NCBI GenBank assembly: GCA_963997635.1
Contig: CAXEND010000013.1
Location: 3,673 to 67,672 of the forward strand
Reading direction: 5' to 3'
Length of the DNA stretch: 64,000 bases
DNA from: GCA-2728135 sp002728135
Lineage (GTDB): Bacteria > Pseudomonadota > Alphaproteobacteria > UBA828
Position 1 is the first letter of the stretch, and each line of letters starts with the position of its first letter. The notes beneath the pieces were generated by a model, which was not told the DNA's origin, searched no databases, and saw only the letters and a list, made by a program, of their open reading frames with translations. The position numbers were made by a program, and so were the translations under genes. This document shows positions 35,882 through 44,768 of this stretch, piece after piece.

Positions 35882-37147
35882 TTAAAAACAATCTAAATCC
35901 GGTATCTCTATAGAAACTATGGCGTGGGCGGCAATACCCTCACCACGACCAGTAAAACCTAATTTTTCAGTTGTAGTACCCTTTATACTAAAACATAATT
36001 TAGAATATCCAGTAATAGATGAAATATTTTTAATCATCTGCTCTCTATAGATTGATATTTTTGGACGTTCACAGATAATAGTTATGTCTGCATTAATCAA
36101 TTTACCATTTTTTTCATGCATTATATTGATAGCATGAGTTAAAAAATTTGATGAACTAATATCATGCCATTTGTCTTCTCCAGGAGGGAAGTGGGTACCA
36201 ATATCTCCTGACCCTAAAGCACCTAAAATTGCATCAACAAGTGCATGTATTGCTACATCACCATCCGAATGAGCTTCAACTCCCTTTTCAAAGGGTATAT
36301 GTATTCCACAAACAATCAAACCGTCTCCTGACCCAAAACGATGAACATCAAATCCCATTCCTACCCGATGTTGCAAAGCAGCTTGATTGATTTCTGGCAT
36401 TTCTAAATCCTTATTTTTTAAATTTATATTACTCAAAGAATTCTTAGCTAGATTTAGATCTTTTGGGTTTGTAATTTTAAAATTTTTTGGATCACCATCA
36501 ATTATAATTACATCCTTACCAAGGGTCTCTATAATACCTGCATCATCAGTAAAATTGTTTATCTTAACAGTTCGATGCGCTTTTATAATTTCGTCAAAAT
36601 AAAAAGCTTGTGGGGTTTGAATTAGCCATAAGTCTGATCTATCTATTGAGCTTTTAATAATGGAGAAAACTCTAGAATCATTTTTATTTTTAGATATTTT
36701 TACTTTTTTTATACTATCAGAAACTCGAATTGCTGGCACAGCTCCAATATTACTATCTAAAGCACTACATAATTTTAAAATAATTTCTTTTGAAACAAAC
36801 GGCCTTGCTGCATCATGTATAAATACTTGATTAGGGGGGGGGTCTAATTGATCTAAATATTCTAGACCATTTCTAACAGAATCTTGCCTTTCTGCTCCTC
36901 CTATAACTGGACTAAGTAATTTGCTTTTAATATTTTCTGGTATATCAATAATTGCTGACTCGAATAAATCTATATCATTCTCTGCAATTACAATGCAAAT
37001 TTCATTTATTTCATTACAAGAGCCCAATGAAACAAGGCTATGCCAGATTATTGCATGCTTATCTAAAAGCATATACTGTTTTGGAATATCACCTCCAACC
37101 CGCTTTCCCTGCCCAGCGGCTAATAATAATGCTGATCTTTTAAACAA
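35882..37147 (-). CDS. ispDF: Bifunctional IspD/IspF (MEP isoprenoid pathway)
   Basis: A fusion of 2-C-methylerythritol 4-phosphate cytidylyltransferase (residues 1 to about 235) and 2-C-methylerythritol 2,4-cyclodiphosphate synthase (about 262-421). It has 421 residues. IspD motifs are LLAAGQGKRVGGDIPKQY and FIHDAARPFV. IspF motifs are RVGMGFDVHRF, HSDGDVAIHALVDAILGA, GDIGTHFPP and KGTTTEKLGFTGRGEGIAA. The start is TTG with GAGGAAA upstream. The fused form is usual in alphaproteobacteria. A C9 run encodes three prolines in the IspD part. The 270-base gap upstream shows no clear gene. Confidence 0.97.
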   Translation of the reverse strand: MFKRSALLLAAGQGKRVGGDIPKQYMLLDKHAIIWHSLVSLGSCNEINEICIVIAENDIDLFESAIIDIPENIKSKLLSPVIGGAERQDSVRNGLEYLDQLDPPPNQVFIHDAARPFVSKEIILKLCSALDSNIGAVPAIRVSDSIKKVKISKNKNDSRVFSIIKSSIDRSDLWLIQTPQAFYFDEIIKAHRTVKINNFTDDAGIIETLGKDVIIIDGDPKNFKITNPKDLNLAKNSLSNINLKNKDLEMPEINQAALQHRVGMGFDVHRFGSGDGLIVCGIHIPFEKGVEAHSDGDVAIHALVDAILGALGSGDIGTHFPPGEDKWHDISSSNFLTHAINIMHEKNGKLINADITIICERPKISIYREQMIKNISSITGYSKLCFSIKGTTTEKLGFTGRGEGIAAHAIVSIEIPDLDCF

Positions 37148-37417
37148 TCAAATTTCCTCTACAAAGTGATTAACTAAATACTGCAAATTTATATCAAGTT
37201 TTGTAGCATGTGACTTTACCCCAATAAACTGTATCTGTAGTATTAGAGTGCAAAAAATTATCTCAAATTATAAATGATTTCTTGTTTATAGATAATATTA
37301 CCAATTAATAAATCCACTAAATACAGAATTCTGAATGCTTTGATACATATTATCTAATAATTCATACAGTATACTTAACTTCCAGTTATTATGTAAATTT
37401 GTAGGAGAGTAATTAAG

Positions 37418-37714
37418 TTGTCATACCAAAAGCCAAAGTCTTTGAGAGAAGGGAGTGTAGAGCTTAATGAACACGGTGGGCTTTCCCAAACTATAGAAAA
37501 ACATCTTCAAAAGTATTTTAAAGCACACGGCGGAGAATTACCCCCACCAAATTTGTATAAGCGGGTAATTAATGAGATTGAGCGTCCATTACTATCAATC
37601 TCATTAAATGCAACGAACGGTAACCAGCTTAAAGCAGCCAATTTATTAGGGCTAAACCGAAACACACTCCGTAAAAAACTTACTGAACACAAAATAAAAT
37701 TTAACAAAAAATAA
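37418..37714 (+). CDS. Fis-family small DNA-binding protein resembling NtrC C-terminus
   Basis: A protein of 98 residues that matches only the C-terminal DNA-binding part of NtrC: a helix TIEKHLQKYF, the linker GGELPPPNLYKRVI, and a Fis-type helix-turn-helix (GNQLKAANLLGLNRNTLRKKL, split here as GNQLKAANLLG and LNRNTLRKKL, about residues 67-87). There is no receiver or AAA+ domain. The start is TTG with AGGAGAG upstream. It directly precedes ntrY, the place where ntrC sits in most alphaproteobacteria. It may act as a stand-alone DNA-binding or nucleoid-type protein. Target sites are unknown. Confidence 0.88.
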   Translation: MSYQKPKSLREGSVELNEHGGLSQTIEKHLQKYFKAHGGELPPPNLYKRVINEIERPLLSISLNATNGNQLKAANLLGLNRNTLRKKLTEHKIKFNKK

Positions 37715-37727
37715 AAGTGAAAATTTA

Positions 37728-39995
37728 GTGGCTAAAACAAAAAAGCTATTACAAAAAAATAATCAAAACAAAAACGTAAATTCTTTGAGAATAGGAGAAA
37801 CTATTTGGTTGTGGGCTCAACGAATTGCTTTGGCGAGAAAGCTAGCGATAGCTCTTTCTATTGCGTCTGTAATGTCTGGAATCGCAACTTATCTTGCGAT
37901 GAGTGGTGTAGTGCCTTTTGGCGGACCAAATAACAAGGTCGTAGTTCTACTAAACATTGACTTAGTCCTTCTCCTGCTATTAGGAGCAACAGTAACTGTT
38001 CCAATAGTAAAACTTTGGCTTGCCAGAAGGCGAGGGTATGCAGGTTCGCGATTACATATTCGTATGGTAGGACTTTTCAGTCTTGTCGCTGTAGCTCCAT
38101 CAATAGTTTTAATAATCTTTTCTGCTCTTTTTCTACATTTTGGTCTTCAAGCCTGGTTTAGTAAACAAGTATCAACAGCCTTAGAACAGTCATTAGTAGT
38201 TGCAGAAGCATATGTAGATGAGCATCGCGAAGGTATAAGAGCAGATGCTTTGGCAATGGCTGCCGATATTAATCGACAAATTTCATACATCTCTGGGAGT
38301 TCCTCCCGCTTTAACCAAGTAGTTGAACGTTTGGCTGAACTTAGATCGCTTACAGAGGCCGTTGTAGTGTCAAGAAACGGAAGAATTATAGCTCGCGATT
38401 CACTTAGTCTCTCATTAGAACTACAGAGGATACCCGAAAATGCTCTACAAGCGGCAGCTAGGGGAGAGACCGTTATACTCAGTGATAAAGACTCTAATAG
38501 GGTAAGGGCATTATTACAATTAGATGGATTTGTGGATGCATATCTTCTTGTTGGTCGCTTTATAGAGAGTCGTGTCATCGGACATGTTCAAAGAGTTCAG
38601 GGAGCCGTTGGAGGCTATAAAGACTTAGAAAAACGCAATTCAGGTATTCAGATTACTTTTGTCTTAATTTTTGTAGTGGTAGCATTATTAGTACTTCTTG
38701 CATCTGTTTGGATGGGATTATATTTTGCCAATAGACTAGCTGGACCTATTGGAGAACTTATAATAGCAGCTGAAAAGGTTAGACAAGGAGATCTAAATGT
38801 TCGTGTAGTTGAAGGTAGAGAAGTTGATGAAATTAGCACATTATCTCGAGCCTTTAACCGGATGACAGGACAACTCTATAGTCAACGCCAAGATTTAATG
38901 GAAGCGAGCGAACAAATTGATGAACGGAGACAATTCACGGAAGCTGTTTTATCAGGGGTCTCTGCGGGAGTAATAGGTCTAGATGTTAATGGGAAAGTGA
39001 CCCTTCCAAACCCTTCAGCACTTAAACTCCTCGAGAAAGAAAATGATGATTTAATTGGATCAAATATATCAGATGTGCTTCCTGAATTGGATAATATGCT
39101 TTCATTAGCTAGCAACAAACCAAACCGATCTATTGAAAGACAACTTGATATTGATAGGGGAGGTCGTAAGCGAAATCTTATTGTCAGAATATCTGCTGAA
39201 ACTTCGGACAAAATAATTATTGGCTATGTTTTAACATTTGATGAGATTACTGCTCTCGTATCAGCTCAAAGATCAGCCGCATGGGGAGATGTTGCTAGGC
39301 GCATTGCTCATGAAATTAAAAATCCCTTAACTCCCATTCAACTTGCAGCTGAACGTTTAAAAAAACGCTATTTAAATGAAATTAAATCTGAACCAGATGT
39401 ATTCTCAGTATGTATAGAAACAATCATTCGTCATGTTGGAGATATAAGACAGATGGTGGATGAATTTTCTTCTTTTGCACGCATGCCTGCACCAAAAGTT
39501 TCTGCCTGTAATCTCTTAGAACTTACAGAACAAACAATATCTCTACAAAGAATTGCAAGACCAGACATTCAATTTCAAATAATATGCGAAGATATTCTAG
39601 ATTTGGTTCACTGTGACAGGACGCAAATAGGGCAGGCTATCACAAACTTGCTAAAGAATGCTATCGAGGCAATAGATTCAAAAAAAACTCGATATAAAAA
39701 TAATAATAATCTGCCACAGGGTAAAATAACTGTTAATATTAAAAGTGAAGAAGAGTTTGTTCAAATTTCTATTAAGGATAATGGTATGGGACTTCCTAGG
39801 GAAAATCGGGACAGACTCACGGAACCTTACGTTACAACAAGATCTCAAGGCACTGGATTAGGACTTGCTATAGTTGCTAAAATTGTCGATGACCACGGAG
39901 GCGAACTAAAGCTAAAAAGCAATAATGATGAAGGTGCTATTATTTCATTTTCGATTAAAAGTGTGGGCAATAATATCAAGCCATCAAAAAGTTAA
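37728..39995 (+). CDS. ntrY: Nitrogen/redox sensor histidine kinase NtrY
   Basis: A membrane histidine kinase of 755 residues, partner of NtrX. Three membrane segments lie in the first 150 residues and a fourth at about 308-335 after an extracytoplasmic sensor region. HAMP follows (RLAGPIGELI), then PAS (about 405-510), HisKA with phospho-acceptor His528 in IAHEIKNP, and HATPase_c with NLLKNAIEA, DNGMGLP and GTGLGLAIV. The start is GTG, 13 bases after the Fis-like gene, so the two are probably co-transcribed. In other alphaproteobacteria NtrYX responds to nitrogen, oxygen and envelope conditions. Confidence 0.95.
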   Translation: MAKTKKLLQKNNQNKNVNSLRIGETIWLWAQRIALARKLAIALSIASVMSGIATYLAMSGVVPFGGPNNKVVVLLNIDLVLLLLLGATVTVPIVKLWLARRRGYAGSRLHIRMVGLFSLVAVAPSIVLIIFSALFLHFGLQAWFSKQVSTALEQSLVVAEAYVDEHREGIRADALAMAADINRQISYISGSSSRFNQVVERLAELRSLTEAVVVSRNGRIIARDSLSLSLELQRIPENALQAAARGETVILSDKDSNRVRALLQLDGFVDAYLLVGRFIESRVIGHVQRVQGAVGGYKDLEKRNSGIQITFVLIFVVVALLVLLASVWMGLYFANRLAGPIGELIIAAEKVRQGDLNVRVVEGREVDEISTLSRAFNRMTGQLYSQRQDLMEASEQIDERRQFTEAVLSGVSAGVIGLDVNGKVTLPNPSALKLLEKENDDLIGSNISDVLPELDNMLSLASNKPNRSIERQLDIDRGGRKRNLIVRISAETSDKIIIGYVLTFDEITALVSAQRSAAWGDVARRIAHEIKNPLTPIQLAAERLKKRYLNEIKSEPDVFSVCIETIIRHVGDIRQMVDEFSSFARMPAPKVSACNLLELTEQTISLQRIARPDIQFQIICEDILDLVHCDRTQIGQAITNLLKNAIEAIDSKKTRYKNNNNLPQGKITVNIKSEEEFVQISIKDNGMGLPRENRDRLTEPYVTTRSQGTGLGLAIVAKIVDDHGGELKLKSNNDEGAIISFSIKSVGNNIKPSKS

Positions 39996-40037
39996 AACAT
40001 TTAACTTAATTTTTTATAGGAGTTAAATAATATAAGA

Positions 40038-41456
40038 ATGGGTAAAGAAATTCTAATAGTTGATGATGAGGTAGACATTCGCCTTTTAATATCGGGGATA
40101 CTTAAAGATGAAGGATATACTACGAGGCTTGCAGGCAATAGTTCAGAAGCTCTTTTATCCTTTGAGAATAGTCCACCACCTGCTTTAGCAATTTTTGATA
40201 TTTGGCTTCAAGGCAGTGACCACGATGGAATGCATCTCCTAGATGCTTTTCATAAGAGATACCCAAACCTACCAGTATTAATGATAAGTGGGCATGGTAA
40301 CATAGAAACTGCTGTTTCATCTATTAAGAAAGGTGCTTATGACTTCATTGAAAAACCATTCAAGAGTGATCGATTAATCTTACTAGTTCAAAGAGCGCTT
40401 GAAGCAGCACGGTTACGCAGAGAAAATGAAGAATTAAAACTGAGAGCTAGTCCTATAACAGAGCTAGTTGGGTCATCCAGTTCTATAAATAACGTCAGAG
40501 GTGCAATAGAAAGAGTTGCCCCAACAGGTAGTAGAGTATTAATTTCTGGTCCATCAGGCTCAGGTAAGGAAGTTGTGGCAAGATTAATCCACCAAAATTC
40601 TAGAAGATTTTCTGGCCCATTTATAACCGTCAATGCCGCAATTTTAACCCCAAATAGCCTTGAGAGAGAATTGTTTGGAGAGGAAGAATATGTGGAAGGT
40701 ACAAATACAGTTAACTTAAAAAAAATAGGCCTTTTAGAACAAGCACACGGAGGAACTTTGTTTATTGACGGTGTGACTGATATGCCCATGGAAACTCAGG
40801 GAAAAATAGTTCGTGTATTACAAGATCAAACATTTGAACGTGTCGGTGGATCAAAAAAAGTAGAAGTAGATGCAAGAGTTATTGCCTCAAGTATTTTGGA
40901 TATAGAGACAGAAATTACTAAAGGCAACTTTAGAGAAGATCTTTTCTACCGTTTAAATGTTGTCCCCTTAAAAATACCTGCACTTAATGAAAGGCGTGAA
41001 GATATACCAGACCTTGCAAAGTTCTTTATGGCAATCGCTTCATCAACATCTGGATTACCCTCTCGAGACCTTACAAGTGATGCTTTGATGGCCCTTCAAG
41101 CAAGTGAATGGCCTGGTAATGTTAGACAATTAAGAAATGTCATAGAATGGTTACTTATTATGGCACCTGGATCAAAAAATGATCCAATTACAGCAGATGT
41201 CCTCCCACCTGAACTCACAGGTGGTTCCACAACTTTTTCTACATTGGAAAGAGATGGTGAAATTATGTCTTTACCACTAAGAGATGCAAGAGATGTATTT
41301 GAAAGAGAATATCTTACAGTTCAAATAGATAGATTTGGAGGAAATATATCACGAACTTCAGAGTTTGTTGGTATGGAAAGAACGGCCCTTCATAGAAAGT
41401 TAAAGACACTTGGTATAGTAGATAATACAAAAAGAAGAGATTCTATAGCATCGTAA
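40038..41456 (+). CDS. ntrX: Response regulator NtrX
   Basis: A three-domain regulator of 472 residues. Its receiver domain has phospho-acceptor Asp54 (AIFDIWL). An AAA+ domain (about 140-375) has Walker A GPSGSGKEV and Walker B-like GGTLFIDGV, followed by a C-terminal Fis-type helix-turn-helix (GGNISRTSEFVGMERTALH). The sigma-54 contact motif GAFTGA is missing: the segment after ELFG reads EEEYVEGTNTVNLKKIG. Loss of GAFTGA is known in alphaproteobacterial NtrX, so it probably acts without sigma-54. It is cognate to the adjacent NtrY. Confidence 0.95.
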   Translation: MGKEILIVDDEVDIRLLISGILKDEGYTTRLAGNSSEALLSFENSPPPALAIFDIWLQGSDHDGMHLLDAFHKRYPNLPVLMISGHGNIETAVSSIKKGAYDFIEKPFKSDRLILLVQRALEAARLRRENEELKLRASPITELVGSSSSINNVRGAIERVAPTGSRVLISGPSGSGKEVVARLIHQNSRRFSGPFITVNAAILTPNSLERELFGEEEYVEGTNTVNLKKIGLLEQAHGGTLFIDGVTDMPMETQGKIVRVLQDQTFERVGGSKKVEVDARVIASSILDIETEITKGNFREDLFYRLNVVPLKIPALNERREDIPDLAKFFMAIASSTSGLPSRDLTSDALMALQASEWPGNVRQLRNVIEWLLIMAPGSKNDPITADVLPPELTGGSTTFSTLERDGEIMSLPLRDARDVFEREYLTVQIDRFGGNISRTSEFVGMERTALHRKLKTLGIVDNTKRRDSIAS

Positions 41457-41500
41457 AATTATTTTTTTGGAACTAAACCTTTAAACTTGAGCAGATAAAT

Positions 41501-42877
41501 ATGCGAATTATAGTTTGTGGAGCAGGACAAGTCGGTTCTAGCATTGCACGACAGCTTGCTGGAGAAGCAAATGATGTTACCCTAATCGATCATGATGCAG
41601 AAATTGTTAGAAAAAGAGCAGATACTCTTGATGTTCGATGCATACATGGCAATGCATCACTTCCAGATGTTCTTGCCGATGCTGGTGCAAAAAGTGCAGA
41701 TATGCTCATAGCGGTAACTTTTTCTGATGAAGTCAATATGATTGCTTGCCAAGTAGGTCATTCAATTTTTGGAATACCAGAAAAAATTGCAAGAGTAAGG
41801 CATCAAAGCTATTTAGATCGTACATGGGTAGATTTATATAGAGCTGACCATATGCCCATTGACCTTATCATTTCACCAGAAATAGAAGTTGCTAGAGCAA
41901 TTGAAAGGCGCTTAGAAGTGCCAGGTGCACTTGATATGCTTAGATTTGGAGATGATAAACTTAGAGTGATCTCAATCCGATGTGAAGAAAAGTGCCCAGT
42001 AATTAATACACCTTTGCGTCAACTAACAGAAATATTTCCAGAATTAAATATTGTAGTACTTGGTATTCGTCGTAGCGATAAACTAATAGTTCCAAGAGCT
42101 GAAGATCAGATGCTCATCGGCGATGAAGTATATTTTGTTTGTGATGCCCAACATACTGAAAGAGCACTTGCAGTATTTGGACATGAAGAACCTGGAGCAA
42201 GAAGAGTAGTTATAGTTGGAGGGGGCAATATTGGTTTATATCTTGCCAGAGATCTTGAAAAACATCACTCTGAATTGCAACTCAAGATAATTGAGGTCAA
42301 TCACGAAAGAGCAAAGTATTTAGCAGATGAACTATCTCGGACTACCGTAATTCATGGTAGTGCGCTTGACCCAGAAATCCTAAGTGAGGTTAATATTGGA
42401 CTCTCAGAAGCTATGATAACAGTTTCTAATGATGATGAAGTAAATATTTTGTCCTCATTACTTGCTAAAAGGGCTGGATGTAAACTAGTTATGACTCTTG
42501 TAAATAATCCTACTTATGCACCTCTACTTGGAGATCTTGGTGTTGATGTTGCAGTAAGTCCTAGAGAGTCAACTGTTTCTACAATTTTACAACGTATTAG
42601 GCGTGGAAGGATTATCGCAGTTCACTCTGTTCAGGATGGATTAGCTGAGATTGTAGAGGCCGAGGCAATGGAAACATCTCCATTAGTAGGCAAACCAATT
42701 TCCGAGGTAAAACTTCCCTCAGGAATTCTAATAGGAGCAATTTTACGAAAAGACCTAGTAATTATTCCGCGCTCTGACACAATTATTGAACCTCATGATC
42801 GAGTCATTACATTTGTGGCAGCGGGCGCCGTAAGAAAGTTGGAGAAACTTTTCGCAGTCAGCCTCGAATATTTTTAA
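41501..42877 (+). CDS. trkA: Trk system potassium uptake protein TrkA
   Basis: The cytoplasmic NAD-binding gating subunit of Trk potassium channels. It has 458 residues in a duplicated architecture: Rossmann RCK_N (MRIIVCGAGQVGSSIARQL), RCK_C, second RCK_N (VVIVGGGNIGLYLARDL), second RCK_C. The membrane partner TrkH is not in the window. The order ntrY-ntrX-trkA is typical for the class. Confidence 0.96.
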   Translation: MRIIVCGAGQVGSSIARQLAGEANDVTLIDHDAEIVRKRADTLDVRCIHGNASLPDVLADAGAKSADMLIAVTFSDEVNMIACQVGHSIFGIPEKIARVRHQSYLDRTWVDLYRADHMPIDLIISPEIEVARAIERRLEVPGALDMLRFGDDKLRVISIRCEEKCPVINTPLRQLTEIFPELNIVVLGIRRSDKLIVPRAEDQMLIGDEVYFVCDAQHTERALAVFGHEEPGARRVVIVGGGNIGLYLARDLEKHHSELQLKIIEVNHERAKYLADELSRTTVIHGSALDPEILSEVNIGLSEAMITVSNDDEVNILSSLLAKRAGCKLVMTLVNNPTYAPLLGDLGVDVAVSPRESTVSTILQRIRRGRIIAVHSVQDGLAEIVEAEAMETSPLVGKPISEVKLPSGILIGAILRKDLVIIPRSDTIIEPHDRVITFVAAGAVRKLEKLFAVSLEYF

Positions 42878-42896
42878 TTCTATCAGGATATAGGAA

Positions 42897-43757
42897 ATGA
42901 CACGAATAGCATATGTAAATGGTCAATACATACCCCATGCTGAAGGATATATCCATGTTGAAGATAGAGGCTATCAATTCGCTGATGGTGTCTACGAAGT
43001 ATCTGGAGTTTGGAAGGGAAGTATTATTGATGAGGATCTGCATTATCAGAGACTCAGAAGGTCTCTTCAAGAGCTAGAGATGTCAATGCCTATGTCAATA
43101 AGTTGCCTAAAAATTATTTCTAGAGAGCTAATTAAACGCAATATAATTTCTGATGGAATACTTTATCTCCAAATAACACGTGGTGTCGCACCTAGAGAAC
43201 ATGAATTTCCGGGAAAAAGAAAACAAGGAATTGTAATGACCTCAAGGGCTATAAAATGGCCAAAAGAAATACAGAATATTGGTGAGAAAATAATATCAGT
43301 TAATGATATTCGTTGGACGAGGCGAGATATCAAATCGATATCTCTTTTACCTAATATTTTAGCTAAACAGATGGCCGCTAATGCAAATGCCTATGAGGCA
43401 TGGCTAATAGATGAAAAAGGATTTGTTACTGAAGGGTCATCTTCAAATGCTTGGATTGTGGACCAAGAAAACAAAATTATCACACGTAATTTAAATGAAA
43501 ATATTCTAGGAGGAATAACTAGAATGACCATTCTTAATCTAGCCAATGAAAATGGGTTAGAAGTTATAGAAAGACCCTTCAGTATTGAAGAAGCTAAAAA
43601 TGCAAATGAAGCATTTTTAACAAGCACTACATCTTTTATCAAAGGCATAGGTAATATTGATGGAACAACTATACGTAATGGTGCTGTGGGACCAATTACT
43701 TCACAACTGCATAAACTATACATTCAACACTGCCAGAACCTAGAGAAAAACAAATGA
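42897..43757 (+). CDS. D-amino-acid aminotransferase-like class IV PLP enzyme
   Basis: A fold-type IV aminotransferase of 286 residues. Its start (YVNGQYIPHAEGYIHVEDRG) and FADGVYEV fit the D-amino acid transaminase group, with the PLP lysine in SLLPNILAKQMA (near residue 149), and FVTEGSSSNAWIV and ILGGITRMTIL in the cofactor phosphate region. Likely role: making D-alanine or D-glutamate, or branched-chain transamination; specificity cannot be fixed from motifs. Such a gene commonly lies between trkA and hfq in alphaproteobacteria. Its stop overlaps the next gene by four bases. Confidence 0.9.
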   Translation: MTRIAYVNGQYIPHAEGYIHVEDRGYQFADGVYEVSGVWKGSIIDEDLHYQRLRRSLQELEMSMPMSISCLKIISRELIKRNIISDGILYLQITRGVAPREHEFPGKRKQGIVMTSRAIKWPKEIQNIGEKIISVNDIRWTRRDIKSISLLPNILAKQMAANANAYEAWLIDEKGFVTEGSSSNAWIVDQENKIITRNLNENILGGITRMTILNLANENGLEVIERPFSIEEAKNANEAFLTSTTSFIKGIGNIDGTTIRNGAVGPITSQLHKLYIQHCQNLEKNK

Positions 43758-44413
43758 ATCCAAAAGCAGTTATTTTTGACTGGGATATTACACTTGTAGA
43801 CAGTGTCAAGGCCATTCATGGGTCATTAAAACAAACGTTTATAGAATTTGGCAACCCAAGCCAAGCTTGGTCAATTGATGATGTTTTAGAATGGCTCAGA
43901 AAATCAATGAGAGTAAGTTTTAAAGATCTTTTTGGTGACCAAGCAAAGGAAGCCGCAGACTATTTTTACATACAATATCATAATAATCATTTGAAAAAAG
44001 TTAATTTAATGCCAAATGCCCTCGAAACTTTAAAATTCCTTAAAGGCTGTAATGTTAAGCTATTTGTTGTTAGCAGTAAAAAAGGGGAACTAGTTCGTGC
44101 GGAGGCATCAACTCTAAAAATTCAAAATTATTTCTCTAGAATTGTTGGATCATCTGACGCTATCGAAGATAAGCCCGCAAAAGGTTCAATGGATTTTGCT
44201 ATAGAAAAACACAATATTACTCTACAGAATGACGTTTGGTATGTAGGTGACTGTGGAATAGATGTAGTTTGTGCTCGCAATTCTGGCTGCTACTCAATAA
44301 TAATAGGCAAAGCACCTGCTTTAGTTGGAGAAACAATTCACAAACCAGACAAATTTTTTTCTAACCATAAAGCATTTCAAGACTTTATAAAAACTAAAGT
44401 TAACACCATATAA
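43754..44413 (+). CDS. HAD-superfamily phosphatase
   Basis: A haloacid-dehalogenase-like hydrolase of 219 residues. Motif I is DWDITLVDS, with the nucleophile and acid aspartates in place but isoleucine where glycine or asparagine is usual. Motif II is FVVSSKKG, motif III lysine is in IEDKPAKGS and motif IV is WYVGDCGIDVVCA. A helical cap lies between motifs I and II. The fold resembles phosphoglycolate phosphatase-type enzymes; the substrate is unknown. ATGA overlap with the aminotransferase gene suggests coupled expression. Confidence 0.88.
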   Translation: MNPKAVIFDWDITLVDSVKAIHGSLKQTFIEFGNPSQAWSIDDVLEWLRKSMRVSFKDLFGDQAKEAADYFYIQYHNNHLKKVNLMPNALETLKFLKGCNVKLFVVSSKKGELVRAEASTLKIQNYFSRIVGSSDAIEDKPAKGSMDFAIEKHNITLQNDVWYVGDCGIDVVCARNSGCYSIIIGKAPALVGETIHKPDKFFSNHKAFQDFIKTKVNTI

Positions 44414-44525
44414 AGAGTATTGATAAACTATGAATATTTTTGTTTAAGTGTTCAATAAAACAACTATAATTTTAATTTGCCGAAACTACCCTAATAAATA
44501 AACATAAAAAAACGGGGGTAAAAAA

Positions 44526-44768
44526 ATGGTGAACGAAAAAACTCAGAACCTTCAGGATGTATTTTTAAACAACGCACGAAAAACAAAGTGCCCTGTTACA
44601 ATTTTTCTTGTAAATGGGGTAAAATTGCAAGGTATTATCACATGGTTTGATAATTTTAGTATGTTATTACAAAGAGACACCCACGCACAGTTGGTTTATA
44701 AACATGCCATTTCAACAATAATGCCAAATCAGAGTTTAGATTTATTTAATGAAGATAATGTGGATTAA
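44526..44768 (+). CDS. hfq: RNA chaperone Hfq
   Basis: The Sm-like hexameric chaperone that pairs small RNAs with mRNAs. It has 80 residues. Sm1 is in KCPVTIFLVNGVKLQGIITW and Sm2 contains YKHAISTIMP; the proximal-face NxQDxFLNxxR pattern appears as LQDVFLNNARK. A GGGGGT purine run lies upstream of the ATG. A TATAAT at 44465-44470 could be its -10 box, though the -35 is weak. The stop codon touches the predicted hflX start. Confidence 0.97.
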   Translation: MVNEKTQNLQDVFLNNARKTKCPVTIFLVNGVKLQGIITWFDNFSMLLQRDTHAQLVYKHAISTIMPNQSLDLFNEDNVD

